The notes beneath the pieces are model-generated. The model made no database searches. It worked only from the letters and a program-made list of their open reading frames with translations, and was not told where the DNA came from. A program made the position numbers and the translations under genes. This document shows, piece after piece, positions 14,896 through 23,817 of a stretch of DNA of 44,342 nt. Source of the stretch: an uncultured Pelagibacteraceae bacterium. Its GTDB lineage: Bacteria; Pseudomonadota; Alphaproteobacteria; Pelagibacterales; Pelagibacteraceae. Position 1 is the first letter of the stretch. Each line of letters starts with the position of its first letter. Where the stretch lies: assembly GCA_902625035.1 (NCBI GenBank), contig CACNZK010000010.1, positions 1 to 44,342 on the forward strand, in the 5' to 3' direction.

Positions 14896-17579
14896 AAAAA
14901 AAAGATCTATATTATGAAAGAATTCCTACAAAACTTTTAAGGGAAGATGTTAGACATCTGGGAAATATACTTGGAAAAGTTATTAAATCTCAAGAGAGTG
15001 AGAAGTTTTTTATTTTAGTAGAAAAAATTAGAAAATTATCAAAAGCGAATAAAAAAAATCCAAATCAAAAGAAGCTAAATAGCAAAGTATTAAAAGCAAT
15101 AAAGAGTCTTGATCCTAAAAATACATTTAAACTTACGAGAGCATTTTCTCATTTTATGAATCTTATGAATCTTGCTGAATTAGTAGATGCTTCTAGAAGT
15201 TTAAATGAATACGAAAATAACAAAAAAAAATTGAATAATAAAAATTTATTCATTGAGGAAATTTTCGAGGATTTATTTAAAAAAAAAGATATTCCAAATA
15301 ATAAGATTTATGATTTAGCAAGAAACCTTAATATAGGTATAGTTTTGACTGCTCATCCAACAGAAGTAAAAAGAAGAACTTTAATTCAAAAGTATCACAA
15401 GATAATCGAAATACTTGAGCAGAGAGAGTTATTAAAAAACTATCCTTCAAAACTAAAAATTTTAGATAAACAACTTTTTGATGAGTTAACAATTATTTGG
15501 AACACAGATGATTTAAAAAGAATAAAGCCTTCTCCTTTTGATGAAGCTAGATGGGGCCTTGCAATTATAGAAGATAGCTTATGGGATACTATCCCAAAAG
15601 TTTATAGAAGATTAAATTCTATATTTGTAAAAAATATGAGTAAAAATTTACCTAAAAATTTTAATCCAATAGTATTTGGTTCATGGATGGGAGGAGATAG
15701 AGATGGAAATCCAAATGTGACTGCTGAAGTAACAAGAAAAGTAATTTTATTGTCTAGGTGGGAAGCAGCGAAATTATATGAAAAAGCCCTGACCAAAATA
15801 ATAAGGTCTTATTCTATGGAAAAGTGCTCTAAAAAAATTTTAAATAAAGTTGGAAACTCATTTGAGCCTTATAGAGTTTTTTTAAGACCGCTTAGAGATA
15901 AGATGCGAATAACACATAGATTAATAGAACAACATTTAGTCCAAAAAAAATCATTGGATCAAAAAAAGTTATTAAGATCTCGAGAAGAAATACTTAAACC
16001 TCTTAGGGTTGTAAGAGAGTCTTTAGAGGAAAATCAAAATGAAAATATTGCTAGTGGAGATTTATTAGATTTAATGAGACGAGCTAAATGTTTTGGAATT
16101 AACCTTGCAAGATTAGATATAAGACAAGAGTCTTCAAGACATAAACAATTAATCACAGAACTAGTTAAAGCTAAATATAAAAAGAATTACTTAGATTATA
16201 GTGAGAAAGAAAAATTAAATTTTTTAAGATTATCTATTACCTCTAAATCTAAGAAAATAGGCAATTTTCAATTTAGAAATAAAGAAAATAAAGAAGTTTG
16301 GTCTACATTTAAAACTTTATCAAAAGAACCACCAGAGTGTCTAGGAGCTTATGTGATTTCAATGACTACATCTGCCTCTGATATCTTGTCTGTTTCTTTT
16401 TTGCAAAAAGAGGCGGAAATAAAAGACAAGTTAAGAGTAGTTCCTTTATTTGAAACATTAGATGATTTAATTAACGCGAAATCTATAATGGAAACTTTAT
16501 TTTCCCAGAGCTGGTATAGAAAATTAATAAATCATAATCAGGAAGTAATGATAGGATACTCTGACTCGAGTAAGGATGCGGGAAAGATATGTGCTAGTTG
16601 GCATCAGTATAAAGCTCAAGAGGAAATCATAAAGCTTGCAAAAAAATTTAAAATTAAGATAACATTTTTCCATGGTAGAGGAGGGTCAGCTGGTAGAGGA
16701 GGAGGCCCAATACAAGCCACCCTAAGATCTCAACCTCCAAATTCTGTGAATGGTAATATTAGAATTACTGATCAAGGTGAAGTAATTCAACAAAAATATG
16801 GATATGAGCCTTTGGCTAAATATAATCTGTGTAGTTATATAGGTGCGGTTACTGAAGCTACATTAAACCCGCCACCACTTCCAAAAAAAGAATGGAGAAA
16901 TCTAATTGAAAAAATGTCTGATATTTCCAAAAATTCTTATCGAAAAAATATTAATCAAAGTTCTGATTTTATAGAGTATTTTAAAACTGTTACCCCTCAC
17001 AAAGCATTAGGTAAACTATCAATTGGTTCAAGGCCTTCAAAAAGGAAAAATGTTGATAACATCAAAAGTCTAAGAGCCATTCCATGGGTCTTTGCTTGGA
17101 CACAAATTAGATTAATGCTTCCTGCTTGGTTAGGAAGTGCTGAAGCATTGAGGTACTCGTACATAAAACAGTTTAGAAAAACTTTATATGATATGGAAAA
17201 AAACTGGCCTTTTTTTAACTCAATGCTTGATATGCTTGATATGGTAATTTCAAAAGCTGATCCAGAGATATCAAAAATTTATGAAGAATTTCTCGCAGAT
17301 AAAAAACTACAAAGAGTTGGAAAAAAACTAAGATTTCAGTTTGATACAATCAAAAAATTAAATAAAAAGATTGCACCAAAAGAAATTCTTAAGTTAAGAA
17401 AACAATTTAGAACCGAGGTTATAGTAAGAAATATTTATTCGGAAGTTTTAAATATTATTCAACCAATAGTTATTTATAAATTAAAAAAAGATAAAGATAA
17501 AAAAAATAGAAAATATTTAGAGGATGCTTTGCTGACATCTATAGCTGGAATTTCTGCAGCAATGAAAAACACTGGATGA
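14892..17579 (+). CDS. ppc: Phosphoenolpyruvate carboxylase
   Basis: Adds bicarbonate to PEP to give oxaloacetate, an anaplerotic step for the TCA cycle. At 895 residues it has the family length. Key motifs: TAHPTEVKRRT with the catalytic His155, FGSWMGGDRDGNPNVT (262-277), GYSDSSKDAG, the mobile FHGRGGSAGRGGGP loop (about 594-607), LRAIPWVFAWTQ and a C-terminus ending NTG, as in other PEPCs. The 4-base ATGA overlap with the glycosyltransferase gene is odd for a housekeeping enzyme and implies co-expression. Convergent with umuC, 9 bases apart. Confidence 0.97.
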   Translation: MKKKDLYYERIPTKLLREDVRHLGNILGKVIKSQESEKFFILVEKIRKLSKANKKNPNQKKLNSKVLKAIKSLDPKNTFKLTRAFSHFMNLMNLAELVDASRSLNEYENNKKKLNNKNLFIEEIFEDLFKKKDIPNNKIYDLARNLNIGIVLTAHPTEVKRRTLIQKYHKIIEILEQRELLKNYPSKLKILDKQLFDELTIIWNTDDLKRIKPSPFDEARWGLAIIEDSLWDTIPKVYRRLNSIFVKNMSKNLPKNFNPIVFGSWMGGDRDGNPNVTAEVTRKVILLSRWEAAKLYEKALTKIIRSYSMEKCSKKILNKVGNSFEPYRVFLRPLRDKMRITHRLIEQHLVQKKSLDQKKLLRSREEILKPLRVVRESLEENQNENIASGDLLDLMRRAKCFGINLARLDIRQESSRHKQLITELVKAKYKKNYLDYSEKEKLNFLRLSITSKSKKIGNFQFRNKENKEVWSTFKTLSKEPPECLGAYVISMTTSASDILSVSFLQKEAEIKDKLRVVPLFETLDDLINAKSIMETLFSQSWYRKLINHNQEVMIGYSDSSKDAGKICASWHQYKAQEEIIKLAKKFKIKITFFHGRGGSAGRGGGPIQATLRSQPPNSVNGNIRITDQGEVIQQKYGYEPLAKYNLCSYIGAVTEATLNPPPLPKKEWRNLIEKMSDISKNSYRKNINQSSDFIEYFKTVTPHKALGKLSIGSRPSKRKNVDNIKSLRAIPWVFAWTQIRLMLPAWLGSAEALRYSYIKQFRKTLYDMEKNWPFFNSMLDMLDMVISKADPEISKIYEEFLADKKLQRVGKKLRFQFDTIKKLNKKIAPKEILKLRKQFRTEVIVRNIYSEVLNIIQPIVIYKLKKDKDKKNRKYLEDALLTSIAGISAAMKNTG

Positions 17580-17588
17580 TAAAACAAA

Positions 17589-18866
17589 TTAAGCTCTAAT
17601 TGTCGGTAGACAATAAAAATCAGCTGTATCTATTTTAGAAGAATACTGTCTTCTCATGTTCCATTTTTTATGAACCCCTGCACTTGCAAGACTTAATGTG
17701 GATCTCCCATATCTATAATTAGTATTATCAATTGATTGCATTAAAGTTTTTATTTTTTCATCTTTTTCTGATGAAAATAAATTTTTTCTTCCATCGTCAT
17801 TACGTAGTCCTGTAAGCATAACACCTGCTTTCTGATATCGATATCCGTTTTTGAAAATACTTTCTAAAATTAAAACCGCAGTTTTAACAGTTTCAATGCT
17901 ATTGTTTGTTGCAATTGGAAAATCAATTGTCTTTGCATTTGAATAATAACCATAGTCTCTTTGAAAAGGACTTGTTCTAACAAAAACTGTAATTGCTTTT
18001 GCAACTAAAGACTCTGATCTAATTTTTTCAGATGCATTCAAACAATAGTTTGCAACTGCTTCTTTTAATTCTTGAAACTTTTCAATTCTTTTTCCAAACG
18101 ATCTTGAAACTACACAGCTCTTTCTTTTTGTTTGTGTCGTCTCTAAATCAATGCAGGGTACTCCTCTAAGTTCCATTGCAGTTCTAGAGCTTAAAACATT
18201 GGAACATTTTTTAATCCATGTATTAGATTTATTTTTAAGTTGTTTTGCATTGTAAATACCATTCTTTTGATAAAACTTTGTAAGTTGTCTACCAACACCC
18301 CATACATCGTTAATTTCAACTTTTTCTAAGATAGGATCTAAATTTTCTATTCCAATTAAACTAGTAACACCTGATTGTTTTTTCTTTGCAATATGATTTG
18401 CAACTTTACTTAAAGTTTTGGTTTTAGCGATACCAATACTAGTTGGAATACCAGTCCATTGTAAAACTGTTTCTCTAATTTCTCTTCCGACTTTTTCAAC
18501 TTCTGAGTCTGGAAAATTAGATAAATCTATAAATGCTTCATCAATTGAATAAACTTCTATTTCAGTATTAAATCTTTTCAGAGTTCTCATTACTCTTCTA
18601 GATAAATCTCCATATAAAGAGTAATTTGATGAAAAAACTTCAACTTTATTTTTAAAAATAATATCTTTTGCTTTAAAATAAGGCTCTCCCATTTTAATTC
18701 CCAACGCTTTTGCTTCATTGGATCTAGAAATGATACAACCATCATTATTAGATAAAACTACAACAGGCTTCTTTCTTATTTTTGGATTAAATAATCTTTC
18801 ACAAGAAACATAGAAAGAATTACAGTCAACTAAGCCTATTTTTTTAGTACGTAGAATGAATGACAT
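17589..18866 (-). CDS. umuC: DNA polymerase V catalytic subunit (Y-family)
   Basis: A 425-residue Y-family translesion polymerase of the UmuC branch. The catalytic carboxylates are in GLVDCNSFYVSCERLF (Asp14) and YSIDEAFIDLS (Asp109, Glu110). Other UmuC features are KPVVVLSNNDGCIISRS, VWGVGRQLTKF (helix-hairpin-helix region) and a C-terminal SLASAGVHKKWNMRR block that is typical of UmuC and absent from DinB. The ATG at 18866 overlaps the umuD end by 23 bases, so translation is likely coupled. Expression is predicted to be SOS-controlled from the umuD promoter. Confidence 0.95.
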   Translation of the reverse strand: MSFILRTKKIGLVDCNSFYVSCERLFNPKIRKKPVVVLSNNDGCIISRSNEAKALGIKMGEPYFKAKDIIFKNKVEVFSSNYSLYGDLSRRVMRTLKRFNTEIEVYSIDEAFIDLSNFPDSEVEKVGREIRETVLQWTGIPTSIGIAKTKTLSKVANHIAKKKQSGVTSLIGIENLDPILEKVEINDVWGVGRQLTKFYQKNGIYNAKQLKNKSNTWIKKCSNVLSSRTAMELRGVPCIDLETTQTKRKSCVVSRSFGKRIEKFQELKEAVANYCLNASEKIRSESLVAKAITVFVRTSPFQRDYGYYSNAKTIDFPIATNNSIETVKTAVLILESIFKNGYRYQKAGVMLTGLRNDDGRKNLFSSEKDEKIKTLMQSIDNTNYRYGRSTLSLASAGVHKKWNMRRQYSSKIDTADFYCLPTIRA

Positions 18867-19239
18867 AAGTCACAACCCCCCAAATAAAAACATCTTCTTC
18901 TTCGTTAATTAAAATTCTATTAGAAAAATCTTTAGACCCAGATGATAGAAATCTTTTATCTCTTTCTTGAACTAAAGTTTTAACCACAAGCTCATCATGA
19001 ACATTTGCAATAACTGTTGAAAAGTTTTTTGGTTTTAAACTTTTATCTACAACCAATAAATCCCCATCATTAATCCCAACATCGACCATCGATTTTCCTT
19101 GTACTCTGATGATGAAAGTGGCTGGAACATTTTTGATTAAATGCATGTTCAGATCGATATCTTCTTCGATATAATCAGTGGCAGGTGACGGGAAACCAGC
19201 ACCAGCTTTATGTAGATAATAGGGAATAGTTAGTTTCAT
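18844..19239 (-). CDS. umuD: UmuD, self-cleaving SOS mutagenesis protein (S24 family)
   Basis: A 131-residue partner of UmuC. The self-cleavage site is Ala-Gly in KAGAGFPSPATDYIEEDIDL, where E. coli UmuD has Cys-Gly. The catalytic dyad is the serine in VQGKSMVDVGINDGD and the lysine in ELVVKTL. Two ATGs are possible. I prefer 19239, because the LexA box and the predicted -10 (19258-19263) lie just upstream; the longer start at 19269 would precede the promoter. However, the longer form would place the cleavage site at residues 24-25 exactly as in E. coli, so it cannot be excluded. Confidence 0.93.
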   Translation of the reverse strand: MKLTIPYYLHKAGAGFPSPATDYIEEDIDLNMHLIKNVPATFIIRVQGKSMVDVGINDGDLLVVDKSLKPKNFSTVIANVHDELVVKTLVQERDKRFLSSGSKDFSNRILINEEEDVFIWGVVTYVIHSTY

Positions 19240-19286
19240 GTTCTTGTTTTGTTCTAATTTATAGCCCATTTATACAATGCACGCAA
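19240..19286 (-). promoter_or_regulatory. umuDC SOS promoter with alphaproteobacterial LexA box
   Basis: On the minus strand a TTGCGT -35 (19286-19281), 17-base spacer and TATAAA -10 (19263-19258) precede GAAC-AAAACAA-GAAC (19254-19240). This is an exact match to the alphaproteobacterial LexA operator GAACN7GAAC (GTTCN7GTTC on the other strand). The box spans the expected start site and touches the ATG at 19239, so LexA binding should block transcription. Confidence 0.85.
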
Positions 19287-19310
19287 GAGGTTGTATTTTG
19301 AGTCCGTAAT

Positions 19311-19370
19311 TGAATCAAAAGTGAATCAAAACGTGAACATCAAAACTATATTTTGTATGCTTGTGGATAA
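19311..19370 (+). repeat. Short direct repeats and a consensus DnaA box
   Basis: Two copies of TGAATCAAAA (19311-19320 and 19322-19331) are followed by a related TGAACATCAAAA (19334-19345). A perfect DnaA box TGTGGATAA (complement TTATCCACA) lies at 19362-19370. All lie in the gap between the divergent umuD and SOUL genes. A single box is not an origin; DnaA-controlled promoter or chance are alternatives. Confidence 0.4.
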
Positions 19371-19402
19371 CTTCAACCAGAGATAGTTTAATTAAATATC
19401 AA

Positions 19403-19951
19403 ATGAAAAGAATTTTAGTAATTTTAATTTCAATATTAACTTTAAGTTCTCAAGCTATGGCATACGAAGAAGCAAATTACGAGGTAGTAAAAGAAAATAA
19501 GGAATATGAAATTAGAAAATATTCTGATCGGTTAGTTATTGAAACAAATTCTATAGAGGGTAATGGTTTTAGAAAACTATTTAATTATATTTCAGGCAAC
19601 AATGAAAAAAATCAGGAAATTAAGATGACAGTCCCTGTTACTCAAGAGATCAAAAATGGAATTATGACTATGCAATTTTACCTACCTTTAAAATTTAATA
19701 AAGATAATGCACCCAAACCTTCTAATTCAGATATTAAAATTTTAACTATAGAGGGTGGATATTATGCTGTAATTGAATATTCAGGCAGATCTTCAGATAA
19801 AAATTTTTTAAAGAACAAAGACATACTTGAAAAATTACTGAAACAAGACAATTTCACAATTTTAAGTCCACCAATAAGAGCATCTTATAATTCACCGTTT
19901 ACTTTACCAATGTTAAAAAGAAATGAAGTAATGTATAGGATAGATTTATAA
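19403..19951 (+). CDS. SOUL-family heme-binding-like protein, exported
   Basis: A 182-residue protein with a signal peptide (1-20, ending QAMA) followed by a SOUL domain. Visible SOUL hallmarks are YEVVKENKEYEIRKYSDRLV at the start, IKMTVPVTQEI, MQFYLPLKF and the C-terminal SPPIRASYNSPFTLPMLKRNEVMYRI. SOUL/HBP proteins bind heme or related tetrapyrroles in some cases; no clear ligand is proven for bacterial ones. The ATG at 19403 starts the signal peptide; an upstream ATG at 19361 would bury it. The stop is one base before the GFA-domain gene. Confidence 0.88.
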   Translation: MKRILVILISILTLSSQAMAYEEANYEVVKENKEYEIRKYSDRLVIETNSIEGNGFRKLFNYISGNNEKNQEIKMTVPVTQEIKNGIMTMQFYLPLKFNKDNAPKPSNSDIKILTIEGGYYAVIEYSGRSSDKNFLKNKDILEKLLKQDNFTILSPPIRASYNSPFTLPMLKRNEVMYRIDL

Positions 19952-19952
19952 T

Positions 19953-20315
19953 ATGAAAAAACTCATATGTCATTGTGGAGCTGTAGAAGCGGAAATTAAT
20001 TTAGATGGAGATTTAGCAAAAGTAATTAAATGTAATTGTTCTATTTGTAAAAGAAAAGGAGCAATTATGTCGATGGTAAAAAATGAGGATTTTAAAATTG
20101 TTAAAGGTGAAGATAAATTAAAACTTTATCAATTTCACTCCAAAGTTGCTAAACATTACTTTTGTTCTGACTGCGGAATTTATACTCATCATAACCCAAG
20201 AATAAATCCAGCTATGACAGGATTTAATGTTGGATGTATTGATGAGATAAATACTTTTGACATGAAAGAAGTTCTGGTCAATGATGGTCAGAACCATCCA
20301 TTAGATAAAAAATAA
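19953..20315 (+). CDS. GFA-domain (Gfa/CENP-V-like) zinc protein
   Basis: A 120-residue single-domain protein of the glutathione-dependent formaldehyde-activating enzyme fold. Zinc ligands fit the family pattern: Cys6 and Cys8 (ICHCGAVE), Cys27, Cys29 and Cys32 (KCNCSICKRKG), and Cys71 and Cys74 (FCSDCGIYTHH). Family members are mostly uncharacterised, and true glutathione-formaldehyde activity is proven for few, so I give no reaction. It follows the SOUL gene by one base and precedes the glycerate-kinase-like gene by 5. Confidence 0.88.
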   Translation: MKKLICHCGAVEAEINLDGDLAKVIKCNCSICKRKGAIMSMVKNEDFKIVKGEDKLKLYQFHSKVAKHYFCSDCGIYTHHNPRINPAMTGFNVGCIDEINTFDMKEVLVNDGQNHPLDKK

Positions 20316-20320
20316 TTTTC

Positions 20321-21244
20321 ATGCAACAATTTAATTTATGTTTTAGAAGAGTAAAAAAAGATTGTTTTAAGTTTATTAAATCTCAAGAAACGAAAACTGA
20401 TAAATTCAAAAATAAAGAAAGAATGATTAAGTCTTTCTTGATTCCGTTATGTTTCTGGATTAGCAAAAAAGCTGAAAAGAAAAGACCGTATTTTGTAGGT
20501 CTAGCAGGTGGTCAAGGTACAGGAAAAACTACAATTAGCTCTTTAATCAGAATTATTTTAATTAAGTACTTTAGATTGAACGTTTTTAGGATCTCAATAG
20601 ATGACTTTTATAAAACAAGAAAAGAACGAATAAATTTATCAAAAAGAGTTCATCCTATGCTTTTAACAAGAGGAGTTCCTGGAACACACGATATAAATAT
20701 GATGTTAAATTTCTTTAAAAACTCAAAAAGTAAGAAATTTAAAAGATTAAAATTGCCGACATTTAATAAAGCTATCGATGATAGGTTTAACAAAAAGAAA
20801 TGGTACGATTTAAAAAAGAGACCAGATGTAATTATTTTTGAAGGCTGGTGTGTTGGTGCAAAATCAGAAAAAAATAGTACTTTAAAGAAAACGATTAATT
20901 CTATGGAAAAATCAAAAGACCAAAAACAAGTTTGGAGAAAATATGTTAACTATCAATTAAAATCGAAATATAAAAACTTATATTCACAATTAAATTGTTT
21001 AGTTTTTTTAAAAGCAAAAAATTTTAGTTTGTTACAAAAATGGAGATTAAAACAAGAGAGAAAGCTTTGGGTTAAAAGTAAAGTGAAATCAAAAATAATG
21101 AGCAAAGCAGACGTATTAAATTTTATGCAAACTTATCAAAGAATAACGCAAAATATGTTTAGAAACATGCCTAAATATGCATCGGTTATATTTAATTTAA
21201 ATAGTAACCATCAAATTCAATCTGCTGTATATAAAAAGAAATGA
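20321..21244 (+). CDS. P-loop kinase, D-glycerate 3-kinase (GLYK)-like
   Basis: A 307-residue kinase with Walker A GGQGTGKT (63-70), SIDDFYKTRKERINL (92-106), HPMLLTRGVPGTHD (111-124), LPTFNKAIDDRF and IIFEGWCVGAKS. This set matches the plant/fungal/cyanobacterial GLYK branch of the phosphoribulokinase/uridine-kinase superfamily, which phosphorylates D-glycerate to 3-phosphoglycerate. Pantothenate- or uridine-kinase-like activity is a less likely alternative. It is very Lys-rich. It overlaps the tolC-like gene by 4 bases (ATGA), an unusual partnership. Glycerate entry to lower glycolysis would suit an organism that uses glycolate or photorespiration-type compounds. Confidence 0.75.
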   Translation: MQQFNLCFRRVKKDCFKFIKSQETKTDKFKNKERMIKSFLIPLCFWISKKAEKKRPYFVGLAGGQGTGKTTISSLIRIILIKYFRLNVFRISIDDFYKTRKERINLSKRVHPMLLTRGVPGTHDINMMLNFFKNSKSKKFKRLKLPTFNKAIDDRFNKKKWYDLKKRPDVIIFEGWCVGAKSEKNSTLKKTINSMEKSKDQKQVWRKYVNYQLKSKYKNLYSQLNCLVFLKAKNFSLLQKWRLKQERKLWVKSKVKSKIMSKADVLNFMQTYQRITQNMFRNMPKYASVIFNLNSNHQIQSAVYKKK

Positions 21245-22536
21245 TCAAAATTTTATCTATAATAACAAGTATTATATTTTTATTTAACAACGCTAGTGCT
21301 GAAACTTTCTCTGCAGCATTAAAAAAGGCTTATAATGACAATAATGAGTTAAATGCTGAAAGGGAAAGTTTAAATATTTCTGAGCAAGAACTGAAAATTT
21401 CAATAAGTTCGTATTTACCATCAGTAACCTTAAGTGGAAGTAAAAGTTCGGAAGATACAAATAAATTAACCAATCAGAATGGAACAGATGCAACAATTTC
21501 AGATGTAGACCCAACCGTTCAATCATTAACAATTACTCAAACTTTAATTGATTTTGGAAGAGGTGCTGAATTAAGTAAAAGTAAAATTGGTATTGAATTA
21601 GCTAAAGCAAAGCTTTTAAAAAAAGAGCAAGAAATTCTATATAAATCAATTGAAGCTTATACAGGGTTAATATCGTCAAATGAAAAACTTAAGATTAATA
21701 GATCCAATGTAAACCTTTTAGATCGTCAGGTTGAGACAGATAGAATTAGATTAGAGCGAGGAAACATATCCTTATCTGATGTTGCTCAATCTGAGTCTTC
21801 TTTAGCTGGTGCACAAGCAAAATTAATTCAAGCTGAAAATGATTTTTTAACGAGTAAGCTAAATTATGAAAATGTGATTGGCATAATTAATGATGCAGAG
21901 GCACTAGATAAATCATCTATCTTAATAGTTAATTTGCCCAATGAATTAAAATCTGCAATAGAAATTTCAAAAAAAGGTAATCCAGATTTACTCATAGCTC
22001 AACTTGAATACGAACAATCAAAAAAAGATACCACTAGGGCACGATCTGATTTAGCACCAACAGCAACCTTATCTTTTGATAGAACAAAAACAGATGATTT
22101 TAGTTCTACATATGATGAAAAAGAACAAGATACTTTAAAGGCAACGATTACATGGCCATTTTTCTCTGGTGGAAAGAATTATGCAAATTTAAATAAAAAT
22201 AAAAGTTTGGAGACACAAAAAAATCTTCTTTTAAATAATATGATCAAAAAAAATCAAACAGATGTTGCAAGTGCCTGGTCAAATTATCAATCAAACAAAA
22301 GTCTTCTTAATTCAGTAAGAGCTCAAGTAAATGCTGCAGAAATTGCAAATGAGGGAATAGTAGCTGAATATAATAGTGGTTCAGATAGAACTACTTTAGA
22401 GGTTATTCAATCTAACTCTTTATTATTAAATGCTCAGATTTCATTAGCAGATTCAGAGAGAAACTATATTCTTTCACAGTTTAATCTTTTAAAATCTATC
22501 GGATTGCTCAACAATGAATATCTTAAATTAAGATAA
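21241..22536 (+). CDS. tolC: TolC-family outer-membrane efflux channel
   Basis: A 431-residue protein with a signal peptide (about 1-20, ending NNASA). Two OEP repeats are rich in coiled-coil helices: residues about 20-220 (YNDNNELNAERESLNISEQE, LIDFGRGAELSKSKIG, SLSDVAQSESSLAGAQAKL) and 230-425 (GNPDLLIAQLEYEQSKKD, WPFFSGG, EYNSGSDRTTLEVIQ). As a trimer it would span the outer membrane and periplasm for type I secretion or drug efflux. No inner-membrane ABC/RND pump is adjacent. It starts 4 bases before the end of the GLYK-like gene, so its expression is probably coupled to it. Confidence 0.92.
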   Translation: MIKILSIITSIIFLFNNASAETFSAALKKAYNDNNELNAERESLNISEQELKISISSYLPSVTLSGSKSSEDTNKLTNQNGTDATISDVDPTVQSLTITQTLIDFGRGAELSKSKIGIELAKAKLLKKEQEILYKSIEAYTGLISSNEKLKINRSNVNLLDRQVETDRIRLERGNISLSDVAQSESSLAGAQAKLIQAENDFLTSKLNYENVIGIINDAEALDKSSILIVNLPNELKSAIEISKKGNPDLLIAQLEYEQSKKDTTRARSDLAPTATLSFDRTKTDDFSSTYDEKEQDTLKATITWPFFSGGKNYANLNKNKSLETQKNLLLNNMIKKNQTDVASAWSNYQSNKSLLNSVRAQVNAAEIANEGIVAEYNSGSDRTTLEVIQSNSLLLNAQISLADSERNYILSQFNLLKSIGLLNNEYLKLR

Positions 22537-22569
22537 TTATTGGCTTTTTTGGACTTAAATAAATAAATC

Positions 22570-22597
22570 TTGCGAATGAGAACAAAATGTGTACATT
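22570..22597 (+). promoter_or_regulatory. Candidate recA promoter with degenerate LexA box
   Basis: TTGCGA (22570-22575), 16 bases, then TACATT (22592-22597) form a plausible promoter. GAAC-AAAATGT-GTAC (22580-22594) fits the alphaproteobacterial LexA operator GAACN7GAAC with one mismatch and lies between the boxes. The same TTGCG -35 is used by umuDC in this window. Confidence 0.5.
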
Positions 22598-22644
22598 TAA
22601 AAGTATGATTCGAGAGATAAAAATATTAAAAAAAGAGGCAAAAA

Positions 22645-23793
22645 ATGACTAAAAATAACTTAAAAGTAGTTAAATCTACTAAAGATCAAGAATTGGATAA
22701 TAAAGAGAAAAATAAAGCTTTAGACGCAGCAATCAGCCAAATCACAGATAATTTTGGAAAAGGCTCTGTAATGAAGCTTGGTGAAAAAAGAGCGATGGAT
22801 ATCGAGTCGATATCCACAGGTTCTTTAAGTTTAGATTTAGCTTTAGGAATAGGTGGTTTACCTAAAGGAAGAATTATTGAAGTTTATGGACCAGAGAGTT
22901 CTGGAAAAACAACATTAGCATTACAAGTTGTTGCTGAAGCTCAAAAAGCAGGTGGAATTTGCGCATTCGTAGATGCAGAGCATGCTTTGGATCCAGTTTA
23001 TGCAAAAAAATTAGGTGTAAATACTGAAGAGCTTTTAATTTCACAACCAGACGCTGGTGAACAAGCTTTAGAAATAGCAGATACACTAGTAAAATCAGGC
23101 TCTATTTCAGTTATCGTAATTGACTCAGTTGCAGCTTTAACTCCAAAAGCTGAAATTGAAGGTGAAATGGGAGACCATCATGTTGGTCTTCAGTCAAGAT
23201 TAATGAGCCAGGCTTTAAGAAAATTAACTGGTTCAATTTCAAACACAAACACAATGATGATTTTCATTAATCAAATCAGAATGAAAATTGGAGTTATGTT
23301 TGGAAGTCCAGAAACAACATCAGGTGGTAATGCACTTAAGTTTTATTCATCTGTGAGAATGGATATTAGAAGAATTGGTGCTATCAAAGATAAAGATGAA
23401 ATTATTGGAAATACTACAAGGGTTAAAGTAGTTAAAAATAAAGTTGCACCGCCATTTAAAGTTGTTGAGTTTGATTTGATGTATGGAAGAGGTATTAGCA
23501 AAATGGGTGAGTTAGTCGATCTAGGTGCTAAAGCTGATATCATTGAAAAATCAGGAGCTTGGTATGCTTATAAAGGTGAGAAAATTGGGCAAGGTAGAGA
23601 AAACGCAAAAACTTATCTCGCACAAAATCCTAAAGTTGCTGCAGAAATAGAAATGGCAATTAGAGAAAAAGCTGGTGTGATTTCGAAGAAAATTGAAGGA
23701 AATCCATTAAGTCCTGAAAAAATTGAAAAGGAGAAGAAAGTAGCTGAAAAAGAAGAGGCTGCAAAAGAAACTACTCCTACTAAAAAGAACTAG
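22645..23793 (+). CDS. recA: Recombinase A
   Basis: A 382-residue RecA for homologous recombination and for LexA/UmuD self-cleavage in the SOS response. Walker [10 protein letters not shown] (82-90), [39 protein letters not shown] and the L2 region [19 protein letters not shown] are all intact. Residues after about 350 form a charged Lys/Glu tail, longer than in E. coli (353 residues) but common in alphaproteobacteria. An AGAGG site lies 6 bases upstream of the ATG. It is followed by a hairpin terminator, so it is probably a single-gene unit. Confidence 0.98.
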   Translation: MTKNNLKVVKSTKDQELDNKEKNKALDAAISQITDNFGKGSVMKLGEKRAMDIESISTGSLSLDLALGIGGLPKGRIIEVYGPESSGKTTLALQVVAEAQKAGGICAFVDAEHALDPVYAKKLGVNTEELLISQPDAGEQALEIADTLVKSGSISVIVIDSVAALTPKAEIEGEMGDHHVGLQSRLMSQALRKLTGSISNTNTMMIFINQIRMKIGVMFGSPETTSGGNALKFYSSVRMDIRRIGAIKDKDEIIGNTTRVKVVKNKVAPPFKVVEFDLMYGRGISKMGELVDLGAKADIIEKSGAWYAYKGEKIGQGRENAKTYLAQNPKVAAEIEMAIREKAGVISKKIEGNPLSPEKIEKEKKVAEKEEAAKETTPTKKN

Positions 23794-23817
23794 AATTAAA
23801 GGTCATCTTTAAATTAT

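Noticed and set aside
19281..19402. Chromosome replication origin
   Set aside because: Only one DnaA box and short repeats are seen, with no AT-rich unwinding cluster of boxes and no dnaA, dnaN, gidA or parAB nearby.
22537..22644. Riboswitch upstream of recA or small RNA in the gap
   Set aside because: No convincing stem structure was visible; the gap is explained by a promoter and a ribosome site.
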